Positions 42,919 to 50,860 of a stretch of 64,000 bases of DNA are shown here, one piece after another. The DNA is taken from NCBI GenBank assembly GCA_020849855.1, contig JADZFO010000060.1:45362-109361 (forward strand), in the 5' to 3' direction. This stretch comes from a bacterium (GTDB lineage: Bacteria; 4484-113; JAFGCY01). The notes beneath the pieces were generated by a model that saw only the letters and a list, made by a program, of their open reading frames with translations, had not been told where the DNA came from and ran no database searches. How positions within the stretch are numbered: position 1 is the stretch's first letter; every line of letters starts with the position of its first letter. Position numbers and translations under genes: made by a program.

Positions 42919-43797
42919 ATGCTGCGCGCGGATCAGAGCATGACCTTCAACCCTACGCTCGGCGCGCTCTTCACCGGCCTTGGCTATGCCGCCGGCGCCG
43001 CGCTGTTTTACTGGGCCCTGCGCTTTCCGCCCCGCGCAGTAGCGGACCCCGTCAGCCTGACTCCTTACCAGCGCAATGTGATCCTGGTCAGCGGACTGCT
43101 GGGCGGCGTGCTCGGGGCCAAGCTGACGCAGTGGCTGGCCCTCGGCTGGCCCCTGCTCATCCCCGCGCAAAGCATCCTCAGCCCGGTGGGCGGGCGCACC
43201 ATCCTCGGCGGCATTGTCGTCGGCTGGCTCTGTGTCGAGCTGGCCAAATGGCGCCTTGGCGTAAAGCGCAGCCTCGGCGCGCCCTTCGCCATCGGCCTGG
43301 CCGGCGGCGAGGTCCTGGGCCGCATCGGCTGTTTCTTCAACGCCTGCTGTTATGGCATCCCGGCCGCCGGCATTGCTGATCCCATGCAGGGCCTGGTCGA
43401 CCAGTTTCCGCCGCCCGGTGCTGCCAGCCTCAGCGACCCGCATCCCTGGTGGGCCATCTACCAGCACTACGCCTGGCGCTGGCCGGTCCAGCTTTACAGC
43501 GCCGCTGTCGCGCTGCTGCTGCTGCTGCTGTTGCTGTGGCTGCGCCCGCGCCTGAGGCGCGACGGCGACCTCTTTCATGTCTATCTGCTCGCTGGCGGCC
43601 TGAGCCGCTTTGGCCTTGAGTTCATCCGGGCCAGTGAGCCGGTCTGGGCCGGCCTCTCGCTGGCGCAGATAGTCAGCCTCGAGCTGGCCGCCGCCGGCGG
43701 GGTAGCACTGTGCCTGGGCTGGCTGCGCCGCAACCGCGGCTCAGCGCGGGCCGGCGGAGGAGATACGGAAGCGGCTAATCAGCCTTCGGCGGGCTGA
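42919..43797 (+). CDS. Lgt-like prolipoprotein diacylglyceryl transferase family protein
   Basis: 292 residues, about seven helices. The signature region GLAGGEVLGRIGCFFNACCY corresponds to the Lgt signature (GRxGNFxNxExxG) but with Cys residues in place of the Asn and Glu positions. FGLEFIRASEP near the C-terminus is also Lgt-like. Either a divergent Lgt or one of the paralogues of uncertain activity. Start at 42919 or the ATG at 42940. Its 3' end overlaps the convergent gene by 23 bp. Confidence 0.7.
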   Translation: MLRADQSMTFNPTLGALFTGLGYAAGAALFYWALRFPPRAVADPVSLTPYQRNVILVSGLLGGVLGAKLTQWLALGWPLLIPAQSILSPVGGRTILGGIVVGWLCVELAKWRLGVKRSLGAPFAIGLAGGEVLGRIGCFFNACCYGIPAAGIADPMQGLVDQFPPPGAASLSDPHPWWAIYQHYAWRWPVQLYSAAVALLLLLLLLWLRPRLRRDGDLFHVYLLAGGLSRFGLEFIRASEPVWAGLSLAQIVSLELAAAGGVALCLGWLRRNRGSARAGGGDTEAANQPSAG

Positions 43798-44323
43798 GCG
43801 CATCGCCTTCGCTTTGAGCTGCAGGCGCCTGCTTGCGCTCCGGCCTCTTGAAGGGCACCCTGGAGTAGCGCTCGCGGAAGGACTCCATCTCGTCATATTC
43901 CTTCTGTCCCTTGTCCGGGCTCCAGTCCCGCTGCTTGTAAAGCGGCGCGGCGAGCATCAGGCAGATAAAGCCGCCAAACATCAGGCCTACCCGCAGCAGC
44001 TTGAACCAGGTCGGCGCATAGATCGCTTTGACCCCCAGCAGCTCCCCGCCGTAGAGGGCCAGCAGGATCAGCAGCAGCGCGGCCGAGCCAAAGCCAAGGG
44101 TGATGGGCCAGGGCCGCCAGAAGAGCCGCCAGTATCTGCTCTCGGGAACAGAAAAACGCTCGTTCAGGTACTTGTTGTGTGCGGAGGCACGAAAGATGGA
44201 AAAGAAGTTCACCTCGGTGGCCTTCGCATACAGCTCATTGATCGGCACAGGCTTGCCCGGTTCGACAACTGAATGCGCGGCAACTTCATCCCGGCTGGCG
44301 CTCTTTTCCTGCGGCTCCTGCAT
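43775..44323 (-). CDS. Two-helix membrane protein of unknown function
   Basis: 182 residues: cytosolic N-terminal 80 residues, two membrane helices (about 90-112 and 120-142), acidic/basic C-terminus. No family recognised. The ATG at 44323 is the first credible start; upstream codons overlap nothing and are Pro/Ser-rich. The overall shape resembles the next gene upstream (44367-44879), and the two lie 43 bp apart, so they are probably co-transcribed. Confidence 0.55.
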   Translation of the reverse strand: MQEPQEKSASRDEVAAHSVVEPGKPVPINELYAKATEVNFFSIFRASAHNKYLNERFSVPESRYWRLFWRPWPITLGFGSAALLLILLALYGGELLGVKAIYAPTWFKLLRVGLMFGGFICLMLAAPLYKQRDWSPDKGQKEYDEMESFRERYSRVPFKRPERKQAPAAQSEGDALSPPKAD

Positions 44324-44366
44324 TACCTGAAAGTCTACCCGCCCGCCAGGCCCGGGACAAGTGCAG

Positions 44367-44879
44367 TCACTCAGTCGGCGCTGGGCGCTCTTCCTGCTCC
44401 ATCCGCTGGCGGATACGGCGCTGGAAGGCCAGGGGGTCATGGCCGGGCGCGGCCGGCGGAGGCGGCCCGCCGGCTGGCAGATAGACCGGCAGCGCCAGCA
44501 TGCCCGTGATCATGGCGGCGGCAAAGATAACGGCCTGGCTAATCGCGATGAAATGCGTGCTGCTGATGCCCAGCCCTGGCATCCAGTCATAGGCGCTGTA
44601 GACAAAGCGGAACAGCACATAGGAGCTGGAGAGAAGCAGGATCATCCCCAGCGGCGGACGCAGACGCCAGCCATAGCCCGGCGCAGTGTTCTGGTCCATT
44701 GTCACCCAGTCCCGCGGGCCACGCTGCTCCCAGATCAGCTGCAGCGTGCGTTCATAGAAGTACCAGCCTGAGCCTCGCGCGACACCCACGCGTTCGCGGG
44801 CCTGCTGCACCGCGTCATGCACATTTACGCCTGCGCCAGCCGGCAGTACCGGCCGCTCTTCCGGGCTCTGTTCAGCCAT
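44367..44879 (-). CDS. Two-helix membrane protein of unknown function
   Basis: 170 residues: soluble N-terminus with a helical segment (VHDAVQQARERVGVARGSGW), a possible beta hairpin (YFYERTLQLIWEQRG), two membrane helices (about 76-96 and 108-130) and a Pro-rich C-terminus. No known family. Divergent from the 44944 gene with overlapping A/T-rich -10 boxes near 44905-44912. Confidence 0.55.
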   Translation of the reverse strand: MAEQSPEERPVLPAGAGVNVHDAVQQARERVGVARGSGWYFYERTLQLIWEQRGPRDWVTMDQNTAPGYGWRLRPPLGMILLLSSSYVLFRFVYSAYDWMPGLGISSTHFIAISQAVIFAAAMITGMLALPVYLPAGGPPPPAAPGHDPLAFQRRIRQRMEQEERPAPTE

Positions 44880-44943
44880 CCGGGCAGGAGTCTAGCCGCG
44901 CGACCTTATAATCGCAACATCCAGCCGCTGCCCGGAGGACAGT

Positions 44944-45387
44944 ATGCTCGACAGTGCCACCCGCAACAAGCTGCTCAGGATCATCATGCTGGCGGACTTC
45001 GCCGTCCTGGCCGTGCTTGGCCTGCTGCTGATCTTCGCGGCTGAGCCGATGTTCACCACCTTCCATCTCGACTTCGGCAGTGAGCGCGCGCTGGGCGCCG
45101 CCCGCTACATCGTCGGCATGTGGGGCGCGCTGATGGCCACCATGGGCCTGGGCTACTACTTCGCCGCGCAGAACGTGGCGCAAAGCCGCAGCTGGGTCCT
45201 GGCCGGCCTGGCCCGCGCGGTGATCGAGGTTGTCGTCAGCGTCCTGGCGCTGACCCAGGGCCTCGTCAGCTTCCGCACGGCCGGCCTTGGCATGTTCCTG
45301 GCGCTCTGGTTCGCCATCGCCTACCTGATCCTGCTGCCGCGGCCCGGCGCCGTGCCGGAATCCGAGCTGGCCGAGAGGAGCGCCTGA
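44944..45387 (+). CDS. Four-helix integral membrane protein
   Basis: 147 residues, four predicted membrane helices, short loops, no charged active-site pattern. GGAGG precedes the ATG by 6 nt and a TATAAT lies at 44907-44912. First of a run of four overlapping small membrane-protein genes (to 46219). Function unknown. Confidence 0.65.
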   Translation: MLDSATRNKLLRIIMLADFAVLAVLGLLLIFAAEPMFTTFHLDFGSERALGAARYIVGMWGALMATMGLGYYFAAQNVAQSRSWVLAGLARAVIEVVVSVLALTQGLVSFRTAGLGMFLALWFAIAYLILLPRPGAVPESELAERSA

Positions 45388-45740
45388 TGAGTGCCACACC
45401 GCAGAGCTTCCCCGCTGCGGCGCAGACGGGCCAGCAAAGCCCGGACCTCGGCCGCAAGTATGAGGGCATCGCCTTCACCTTCTGCAAGGCCAGCACGCTG
45501 GCCATACTGGCCCAGCTCATCGCCGGGCCGAAGTACATCCTGCCGCTGATCGCCATCGGCACTGCGATCTGGTACGCCGTGGCCCTGCTGCACGGCCAGA
45601 AGACCACGCGCTGTCTGTTGCGGGTCCCGCTGCTGATCATCGCCTTCTGGACGCTCATCGGCGCCTGGTTCGCCTGGCGGGCCTGGCAGGGCTTCGAGCC
45701 CTTCTCACTGCTTGGCATGTTTGGCCGGGGAGGTGTCTAG
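45387..45740 (+). CDS. Small membrane protein
   Basis: 117 residues, two to three membrane segments (about 35-75 and 83-105). ATG overlaps the previous TGA (TGATG). No family recognised. Confidence 0.6.
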   Translation: MSATPQSFPAAAQTGQQSPDLGRKYEGIAFTFCKASTLAILAQLIAGPKYILPLIAIGTAIWYAVALLHGQKTTRCLLRVPLLIIAFWTLIGAWFAWRAWQGFEPFSLLGMFGRGGV

Positions 45741-45971
45741 TTGCGGGTAGCCATTGGAATACTGCTGGCCCTCTTTATGCTGCCGCTCTTTGCCGGCATC
45801 GGCATGGTAGGCGGCTGCTTTGTCATGCTGGTGCTCAGTTCAGGCGGCAACTCGACCCTGAACTCCGACGCGATGGCCTTCACGGTCATGGGCCTGCCGG
45901 CCCTGCTGGGCGCCGCCCTGGCCATCGTTCTGGCAGCCCTGATCGCCCGCGGGCTGCGCTTTGGCAATTAG
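45741..45971 (+). CDS. 76-residue membrane protein (twin 1)
   Basis: Two membrane helices separated by a polar loop; GGCF near residue 25 and LIARGLRFG at the end recur in the next gene. Start is TTG with GGGGAGG about 8 nt upstream and begins directly after the previous stop. No function known. Confidence 0.55.
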   Translation: MRVAIGILLALFMLPLFAGIGMVGGCFVMLVLSSGGNSTLNSDAMAFTVMGLPALLGAALAIVLAALIARGLRFGN

Positions 45972-45988
45972 CCCCTCGGAGCTGAGGC

Positions 45989-46219
45989 ATGGCTGCTAAT
46001 GTGCTTAAAGTCGTTGTCGGACTGCTGCTGGCCTTCTTCCTGGTGCCGCTCTTCTGCTTCGCGGGCCTCATCGGCGGCTGCTTCCTGATGATGCTCTTCC
46101 CGGATGCCTCAGGCCAGGTCAACGATTCCCTGATGGGCGGCACCATCGTGGTGGCCTTCCTTGGCGCGATACTCATCTCCGTCCTCATCGCCCGCGGCCT
46201 GCGCTTCGGCTCATCATGA
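45989..46219 (+). CDS. 76-residue membrane protein (twin 2)
   Basis: Same length and layout as the preceding gene, sharing LIGGCF-like and LIARGLRFG segments, so the two are a tandem duplication. GGAG precedes the ATG. The ATGA overlap couples it to the YjbQ gene. Confidence 0.6.
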   Translation: MAANVLKVVVGLLLAFFLVPLFCFAGLIGGCFLMMLFPDASGQVNDSLMGGTIVVAFLGAILISVLIARGLRFGSS

Positions 46220-46647
46220 AGATGCAGCAACCCGGCTCGAGCATCATCAGCCTCAGCAGCCAGCGCCGCGAGGAATTCATCGATATCACCGGCAGGGTGG
46301 AGGAGCTGATCGCGGCCAGCGGCCTGGCCGAGGGGGCCTGCCTGCTCTTCTGCCGGCACACCACCGCCGGCCTGACCGTCAACGAGAACTACGACCCCGA
46401 TGTGAAGCACGACATGCTGCTGGCGCTGGCCCGGATGGTGCCGGATGACAAGGCCTTCAGGCACGCCGAGGGCAACTCGACGGCGCATGTGAAGGCCAGC
46501 CTGATGGGCTCCAGCCTGCTGCTGCCGGTCAGCGCCGGGCGCTTGGCCCTGGGCCGCTGGCAGGGTGTGTTATTCGCCGAATTTGACGGTCCGCGGCAGG
46601 GCCGGCAGGTCCATATCAGCTTTCTGCCGCCGGCCGGCCTTGTATAA
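46216..46647 (+). CDS. YjbQ/UPF0047 family protein
   Basis: 143 residues. All family signatures are present: CRHTTAGLTVNENYDPDV, HAEGNSTAHVKASLMGSS and GRWQGVLFAEFDGPR. Members show weak thiamin-phosphate-synthase-like activity and bind metal through the conserved histidines; the physiological role is unsettled. Confidence 0.93.
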   Translation: MKMQQPGSSIISLSSQRREEFIDITGRVEELIAASGLAEGACLLFCRHTTAGLTVNENYDPDVKHDMLLALARMVPDDKAFRHAEGNSTAHVKASLMGSSLLLPVSAGRLALGRWQGVLFAEFDGPRQGRQVHISFLPPAGLV

Positions 46648-46662
46648 AATGTGGATAAGTAC

Positions 46663-46691
46663 TTGTCCAGCCGGACAAAATGTGCTTTAAT
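46663..46691 (+). promoter_or_regulatory. Promoter of the PKD-like lipoprotein gene
   Basis: TTGTCC (46663-46668), 17 nt, TTTAAT (46686-46691), giving a leader of about 50 nt with GGAGGGG before the ATG at 46751. The -35 region also lies in a small inverted repeat, TTGTCCAGCCGGACAA. Confidence 0.5.
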
Positions 46692-46750
46692 GCGTGGCGA
46701 GGGTTGATTTGAGGCACGCGTTTTTGCGCGGCCTGACCGGAGGGGTAACG

Positions 46751-47428
46751 ATGAGGCGAGTGATTACGGCCGCTGGCGCGGCTGCACTTCTTCTGCTGCA
46801 GGGGGCCTGCGGCACCGCACGCGATATCGCGGGTGACTTCGCGGACGACGCTCCCGTGCTCAGTGAGGTCACACCGACCCAGACGGTCAGCGGCCAGAAG
46901 GTGACCTTCAGTGCCAATATCTGCCGTCAGAATGGCGACGTAATTCCTCTGGATAACGGCACGCTGACGGATATCGAGTCCACGCAGTTCTTCTGGGACT
47001 TCGGCGGCGGCGCGGAACCGAACACTTCCAACCTGCCGAATCCTTCAGTCCAGATCCGCGATGGTCTGCGTGCGCCTTACACGGCCAAGCTGACCCTGCG
47101 CGACGGCTGCATGGGCAACAACAACACCAAGACCTATGAGTTCACGCTCTTTGTCACCCCGCTGTCAGTGGCCGGTGTCACCCCCAGTGGTGGCGTGGGA
47201 GGCAGCGACGGTACCTTCACCGCTGTGGTGACCTCCGGTGTGGCTGAGACCTTTGCCTGGAACTTCGGCCAGGCCGGCAGCCCCAGCGGCAGCAACGAAG
47301 AGAACCCGACCATCCAGTTTGCCGACGGTGGCGGTCTGTTCAACTGCAGCGTCATCGTCAGCAACCCCTTTGAGGCGCTTGAGGTCCCCTTCACCCTGGA
47401 CATTGCGCCCAAGCCTGCTGACCCCTAA
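46751..47428 (+). CDS. Lipoprotein with PKD-like beta-sandwich repeats
   Basis: 225 residues, lipoprotein signal with Cys20 (LLQGAC). Two Ig/PKD-like modules: one with FFWDFGGGAEPNTSNLPNPS and one with FAWNFGQAGSPSGSNEENPT, each with the W-x-F-G strand and N-P loop typical of PKD domains. Surface or periplasmic structural protein, ligand unknown. GGAGGGG supports the start. A strong hairpin terminator follows. Confidence 0.75.
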   Translation: MRRVITAAGAAALLLLQGACGTARDIAGDFADDAPVLSEVTPTQTVSGQKVTFSANICRQNGDVIPLDNGTLTDIESTQFFWDFGGGAEPNTSNLPNPSVQIRDGLRAPYTAKLTLRDGCMGNNNTKTYEFTLFVTPLSVAGVTPSGGVGGSDGTFTAVVTSGVAETFAWNFGQAGSPSGSNEENPTIQFADGGGLFNCSVIVSNPFEALEVPFTLDIAPKPADP

Positions 47429-47465
47429 ACAAGCAAGCCAGAGCCAAGCCTTCGTGAATGAGAGC

Positions 47466-47491
47466 GGCCGCCGGGCAACCGGCGGCCTTTT
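47466..47491 (+). terminator. Rho-independent terminator
   Basis: GGCCGCCGG, loop GCAA, CCGGCGGCC, then TTTT. Nine perfect base pairs directly after the lipoprotein gene. Confidence 0.85.
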
Positions 47492-47541
47492 GCTTGCCAT
47501 GGCTTCAAGCCCCGCGCTGCCCCGGCCGAAATATATCCAGC

Positions 47542-48471
47542 ATGGACGCAGCGCGAGCCTTTGACTGCAGCCGAGACACACTCATCGGGCCTGACCCCAC
47601 CTGGGAGATGCTGCCCGAGCGAGTGCGCTCCCGCTGGCTGGCGGAGATCCAGAACTTCCCCACGCCTCCGATGATCCTCGAGCTGCTTGGCGGCCAGCTC
47701 AGCCTGGAGAGTTACGACCCGCAGAAGCTCTCCGAGATGCTCGCCCGCGACTCCGTCCTCACCGGCCGCCTGATCTCCCGCGCCAACAGCGCTGTCTATG
47801 GCCTGCGCGAGCCGATCACCACCCTCGGCCGCGCGCTGGTCCAGCTTGGCTTCACCACCGTGCGCAGCCTGATCACGCGCTACCAGATGGAGATGACCGC
47901 CCTGCTGCTGCCCGGGATGGTGCGCCAGCAGATCGTGGATATCCAGCGCAGCGCCGACCTTGGCGCGGCAGTCGCCTTCCACTGGGCCCGGGCGCTCAAG
48001 CTGCCTGATCCGGCTGGCCTTGCCACGCGCTGCCTGCTGGCCCGCCTGGGCACCTTCCTGCTGGCGCGGCATTTCCCCCAGCACATGGAGGCCTATCTGG
48101 CCGCCGGCACTGAACCGCAGCGTCTGCAGTTCGAGGCCAACCACTTTGGCGTCACCACCCGCACGCTGACTTACCGCGTGGCCTGGATGTGGGGCTTCCC
48201 CGAGGTTCTGCAGACAGAGCTCTTCCACCTCTGGACACCGCTCTTTGCAGACACCTCAGATACCGGCCGCTGCGTGGCCTGCGCCGGCCTCAGCCTGGGC
48301 TTCGACCCGCCGCAGCATCAGGACGATATCCAGAAGTGGCTGGCCCAGCGCGCCCACAAGCGCCTGCGCTGGAACCTCGAGCATACCGGCGCGTTGGCCG
48401 CACTGCCGCGGCTGATGGACAGCGATGCCTACCAGCGCGAACTGGCCCTGCTCAGCGAAGGCGACTCCTGA
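47542..48471 (+). CDS. HDOD-domain protein
   Basis: 309 residues. The HDOD fold is seen from about residue 30: FPTPPMILELLGG, LARDSVLTGRLISRANSAVY and ITTLGRALVQLGFTTVRSL. It lacks the HD phosphohydrolase metal residues, as HDOD proteins do, and has no attached output domain. Such proteins act in signalling. The ATG at 47542 has AT-rich TATATC just upstream. Confidence 0.85.
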   Translation: MDAARAFDCSRDTLIGPDPTWEMLPERVRSRWLAEIQNFPTPPMILELLGGQLSLESYDPQKLSEMLARDSVLTGRLISRANSAVYGLREPITTLGRALVQLGFTTVRSLITRYQMEMTALLLPGMVRQQIVDIQRSADLGAAVAFHWARALKLPDPAGLATRCLLARLGTFLLARHFPQHMEAYLAAGTEPQRLQFEANHFGVTTRTLTYRVAWMWGFPEVLQTELFHLWTPLFADTSDTGRCVACAGLSLGFDPPQHQDDIQKWLAQRAHKRLRWNLEHTGALAALPRLMDSDAYQRELALLSEGDS

Positions 48472-48498
48472 TCTGCCTGCGGCCCTGGTTAAGCAACT

Positions 48499-49413
48499 CT
48501 ACTGCGAAAGCAGCTGGCGGTACTGCGAGTCGTAGTTTGCGCCTGACTTCGCTGCGCCGGCTTCGAAGCTCTCCGGCGCAAGGATGACGCCATGGCGGTG
48601 GATCCACACATCCAGCCGCTGGTCCAGCACGCTGAGGGAATAGGTTGCCCCGTTGCAGCCAGCCAGGTCATCAAAGTGCCAGGGAATCACATGCTCTCCG
48701 CTGCGCGCTTCGGCAATGCTGAACTCCTGCGTCTTCAGCACGGCCGGCACTCCCGCTTCATCCGGCTTGCTGAAGTCGAAGCTCAGCTCAAGCCTGCAGC
48801 GCGTGCCCGCCGCCAGCGGCCCGCCCACCATAAAGTTCAGGTCCATGCTCTTGCCGTCAGCGCTGAAGCGGCTGGCCTGGCTCAGACGCAGGGGGCTGAA
48901 GCCGCTGTCCTGCTTCAGGAACTGCGGCAGCCGGCTGGCCCAGTCCGTCTCGCCCGGCTTTTCCATCAGCGCCACTACGCCGCTGGGCGCGATCAGGTAC
49001 TCATAGGCCCGCTCGATATCACTCCAGCCGGCCTCCCGGTAGACCCGCAGCAGCGGATCCTGCAGCCCCAGGCGCCTTGCCGCGGCCTGGAGCTTTGAGC
49101 AGGGCTCGCTGCTGCAGACATACAGCACGGTCAATTTCCGGCGGTCCAGCTTCGGCGAAACAGGGCGGTAGTTGGCAAAGCTCAGCTCCGGCTCGCGCCC
49201 CTGGTAATAGCCCATGCTTGTTTCCAGCGGTAGAAGCAGCACCCAGCGGCCCTTGAAATCCTCCAGGCTGGCGTTGCTGCCGCTTTGCACAATGCAGCCG
49301 GCCAGGTTGCCCGGCCGGTCGCCTGGTCCATAGCGCGGGTCGCAGGAACACAGGCTCAGGGCAATGCAGATACAGGCCGCCAGTGCCAGCGGCCAGCGTA
49401 TAGATAAAAACAA
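48499..49413 (-). CDS. Lipoprotein, possibly with a thioredoxin-like fold
   Basis: 304 residues from the TTG at 49413, which follows GGGGGAGGTGG and gives a clean lipoprotein signal ending LCSC (Cys24); an ATG 18 nt upstream at 49431 is the alternative. The mature protein begins with a segment like redoxins (SLEDFKGRWVLLLPL, YVCSSEPCSK, YLIAPSGVVALM) but the CxxC motif is not in the expected place. The C-terminal half is a beta-rich domain. Function unknown. Confidence 0.6.
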   Translation of the reverse strand: MFLSIRWPLALAACICIALSLCSCDPRYGPGDRPGNLAGCIVQSGSNASLEDFKGRWVLLLPLETSMGYYQGREPELSFANYRPVSPKLDRRKLTVLYVCSSEPCSKLQAAARRLGLQDPLLRVYREAGWSDIERAYEYLIAPSGVVALMEKPGETDWASRLPQFLKQDSGFSPLRLSQASRFSADGKSMDLNFMVGGPLAAGTRCRLELSFDFSKPDEAGVPAVLKTQEFSIAEARSGEHVIPWHFDDLAGCNGATYSLSVLDQRLDVWIHRHGVILAPESFEAGAAKSGANYDSQYRQLLSQ

Positions 49414-49491
49414 GGCTGCCACCTCCCCCATGGATGGTAGAGATGGCAGCCTGACTTGTCCAGTTGTATGTTCTGTTCAGCCGCGGCGGGA

Positions 49492-50562
49492 TCAGTTCAC
49501 GCGCACGTCAATGGTCTCGTCGCCGTCAACCGCCAGGGGGTTGGCCGTGTTGACGATGGCCGTGGCCGGCTCGTTGGAGCTGATGTTCAGCAGGCTGATC
49601 TCATAGGTCGAGCCCGGCACGGTCAGGGAGCCCTCGGCGAAGCCGCCAAGGCTGGTGGCCTGCACGCTGAGGGTCTCGGCCTGCGGATGCGAATCGCTGG
49701 GCACGCCGACGAGGCCCGGGAAGAGCGCTTCCGCGCTGACCACCTCGTCTACGGTCTCGCCAAGGTTGAAGCGGGTGTCCAGGCGCAGGCGGAACTGCTG
49801 GTTGGCGCTGAGCACCTGCAGCACGATCGGGTTGCCGCCGCTGTCCACGACGCGCACCCGCACCTCATGGCTGCCCTCGGCGCCCATCACCAGGTTGATC
49901 GCCACACTGCCGTCGCCGTCCGAGTCCTCGGCATAGCCATAGGCAAAGCCGTGGTCGGGGTGGTAGGCGCAGATGATGGCATAAGCGCCGATCGAGCCCT
50001 CGATGGAATAAATGCCGCTCTCGCCGGACTGCACATAGCGCGGGTTGTTCTCGGAATCCAGCAGCACGGTGGGCGTCTCGTCCAGCTCGTCCACCGAGGC
50101 CGCCACCAGCAGCACATCCTCAATCGGGTCGCCGGAGCTGTCCTCAACGGTGCCGCTGATCGTGGCGTTCACTGTGCCCTGCAGGGTGAAGTTGGTCGTC
50201 TTGTCGCCCTTCTCCACCTCGCCAAAGCTCTGCTCGGCCAGGACCTGCCCGTCCTTGCTGACGCGCACCTTATAGCTGATATTGCCGTTGTAGCGGAAAG
50301 TGATGGAATAAGAGCCCGTGTTGTCCGTGGTATCGCTGAAGACCGCCACGTTGTCGTCGCCGCTGACCTCGCCGCGGACTTCCACCTTCACATCCTCAAC
50401 GGGGTCGCCGGCGGTGTTCTGCACCACTCCGGTCCACTTGTAGCGCGGAGCCTCGTCATTGAGCAGCTCATTGACCAGATAGGCCGTGATCAGGGTGCTG
50501 CAACTGTTAAGCAGGAGCCCGGCGCATAAGACAAGTGCGCCGATACTGCGTCGATTAAACAT
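49492..50562 (-). CDS. Lipoprotein with carboxypeptidase-regulatory-like repeats
   Basis: 356 residues, lipoprotein signal with Cys21 (LLLNSC). Three CarboxypepD_reg/Cna_B-like beta-sandwich modules, each opening with a V-x-D/N-x-x-GDPVEDV-type strand: WTGVVQNTAGDPVEDVKVEV, ISGTVEDSSGDPIEDVLLVA and VRVRVVDSGGNPIVLQVL. AGGAGGGT precedes the ATG at 50562. Longer upstream frames run through the ftsH promoter region and are rejected. Confidence 0.8.
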   Translation of the reverse strand: MFNRRSIGALVLCAGLLLNSCSTLITAYLVNELLNDEAPRYKWTGVVQNTAGDPVEDVKVEVRGEVSGDDNVAVFSDTTDNTGSYSITFRYNGNISYKVRVSKDGQVLAEQSFGEVEKGDKTTNFTLQGTVNATISGTVEDSSGDPIEDVLLVAASVDELDETPTVLLDSENNPRYVQSGESGIYSIEGSIGAYAIICAYHPDHGFAYGYAEDSDGDGSVAINLVMGAEGSHEVRVRVVDSGGNPIVLQVLSANQQFRLRLDTRFNLGETVDEVVSAEALFPGLVGVPSDSHPQAETLSVQATSLGGFAEGSLTVPGSTYEISLLNISSNEPATAIVNTANPLAVDGDETIDVRVN

Positions 50563-50860
50563 CCAACCCTCCTGTCGCTGGCGCATAAGCCTTAAGCTGC
50601 GATGCGCCGGTACCTGGCTTTTGTTCACCGGGGCAGGTGAAGCCGCCAGGTCAAATTCTGGTATACGAACGTGGGTATTATACCCCTGCGGAGCCCGTGA
50701 AACATGGACTCGCACTACGCCCGGCCGATAGTGAAATAAGCTCGCGCCGGACTCGGTAACAGCATAGACCAGTGTGTTATAGTCATAATTCAGCCCCTGC
50801 GGCCCCCGGGTTGAACAGTGCTGCACTTCAGCAGTCTGATACACGGGCCGGTAACGATAT

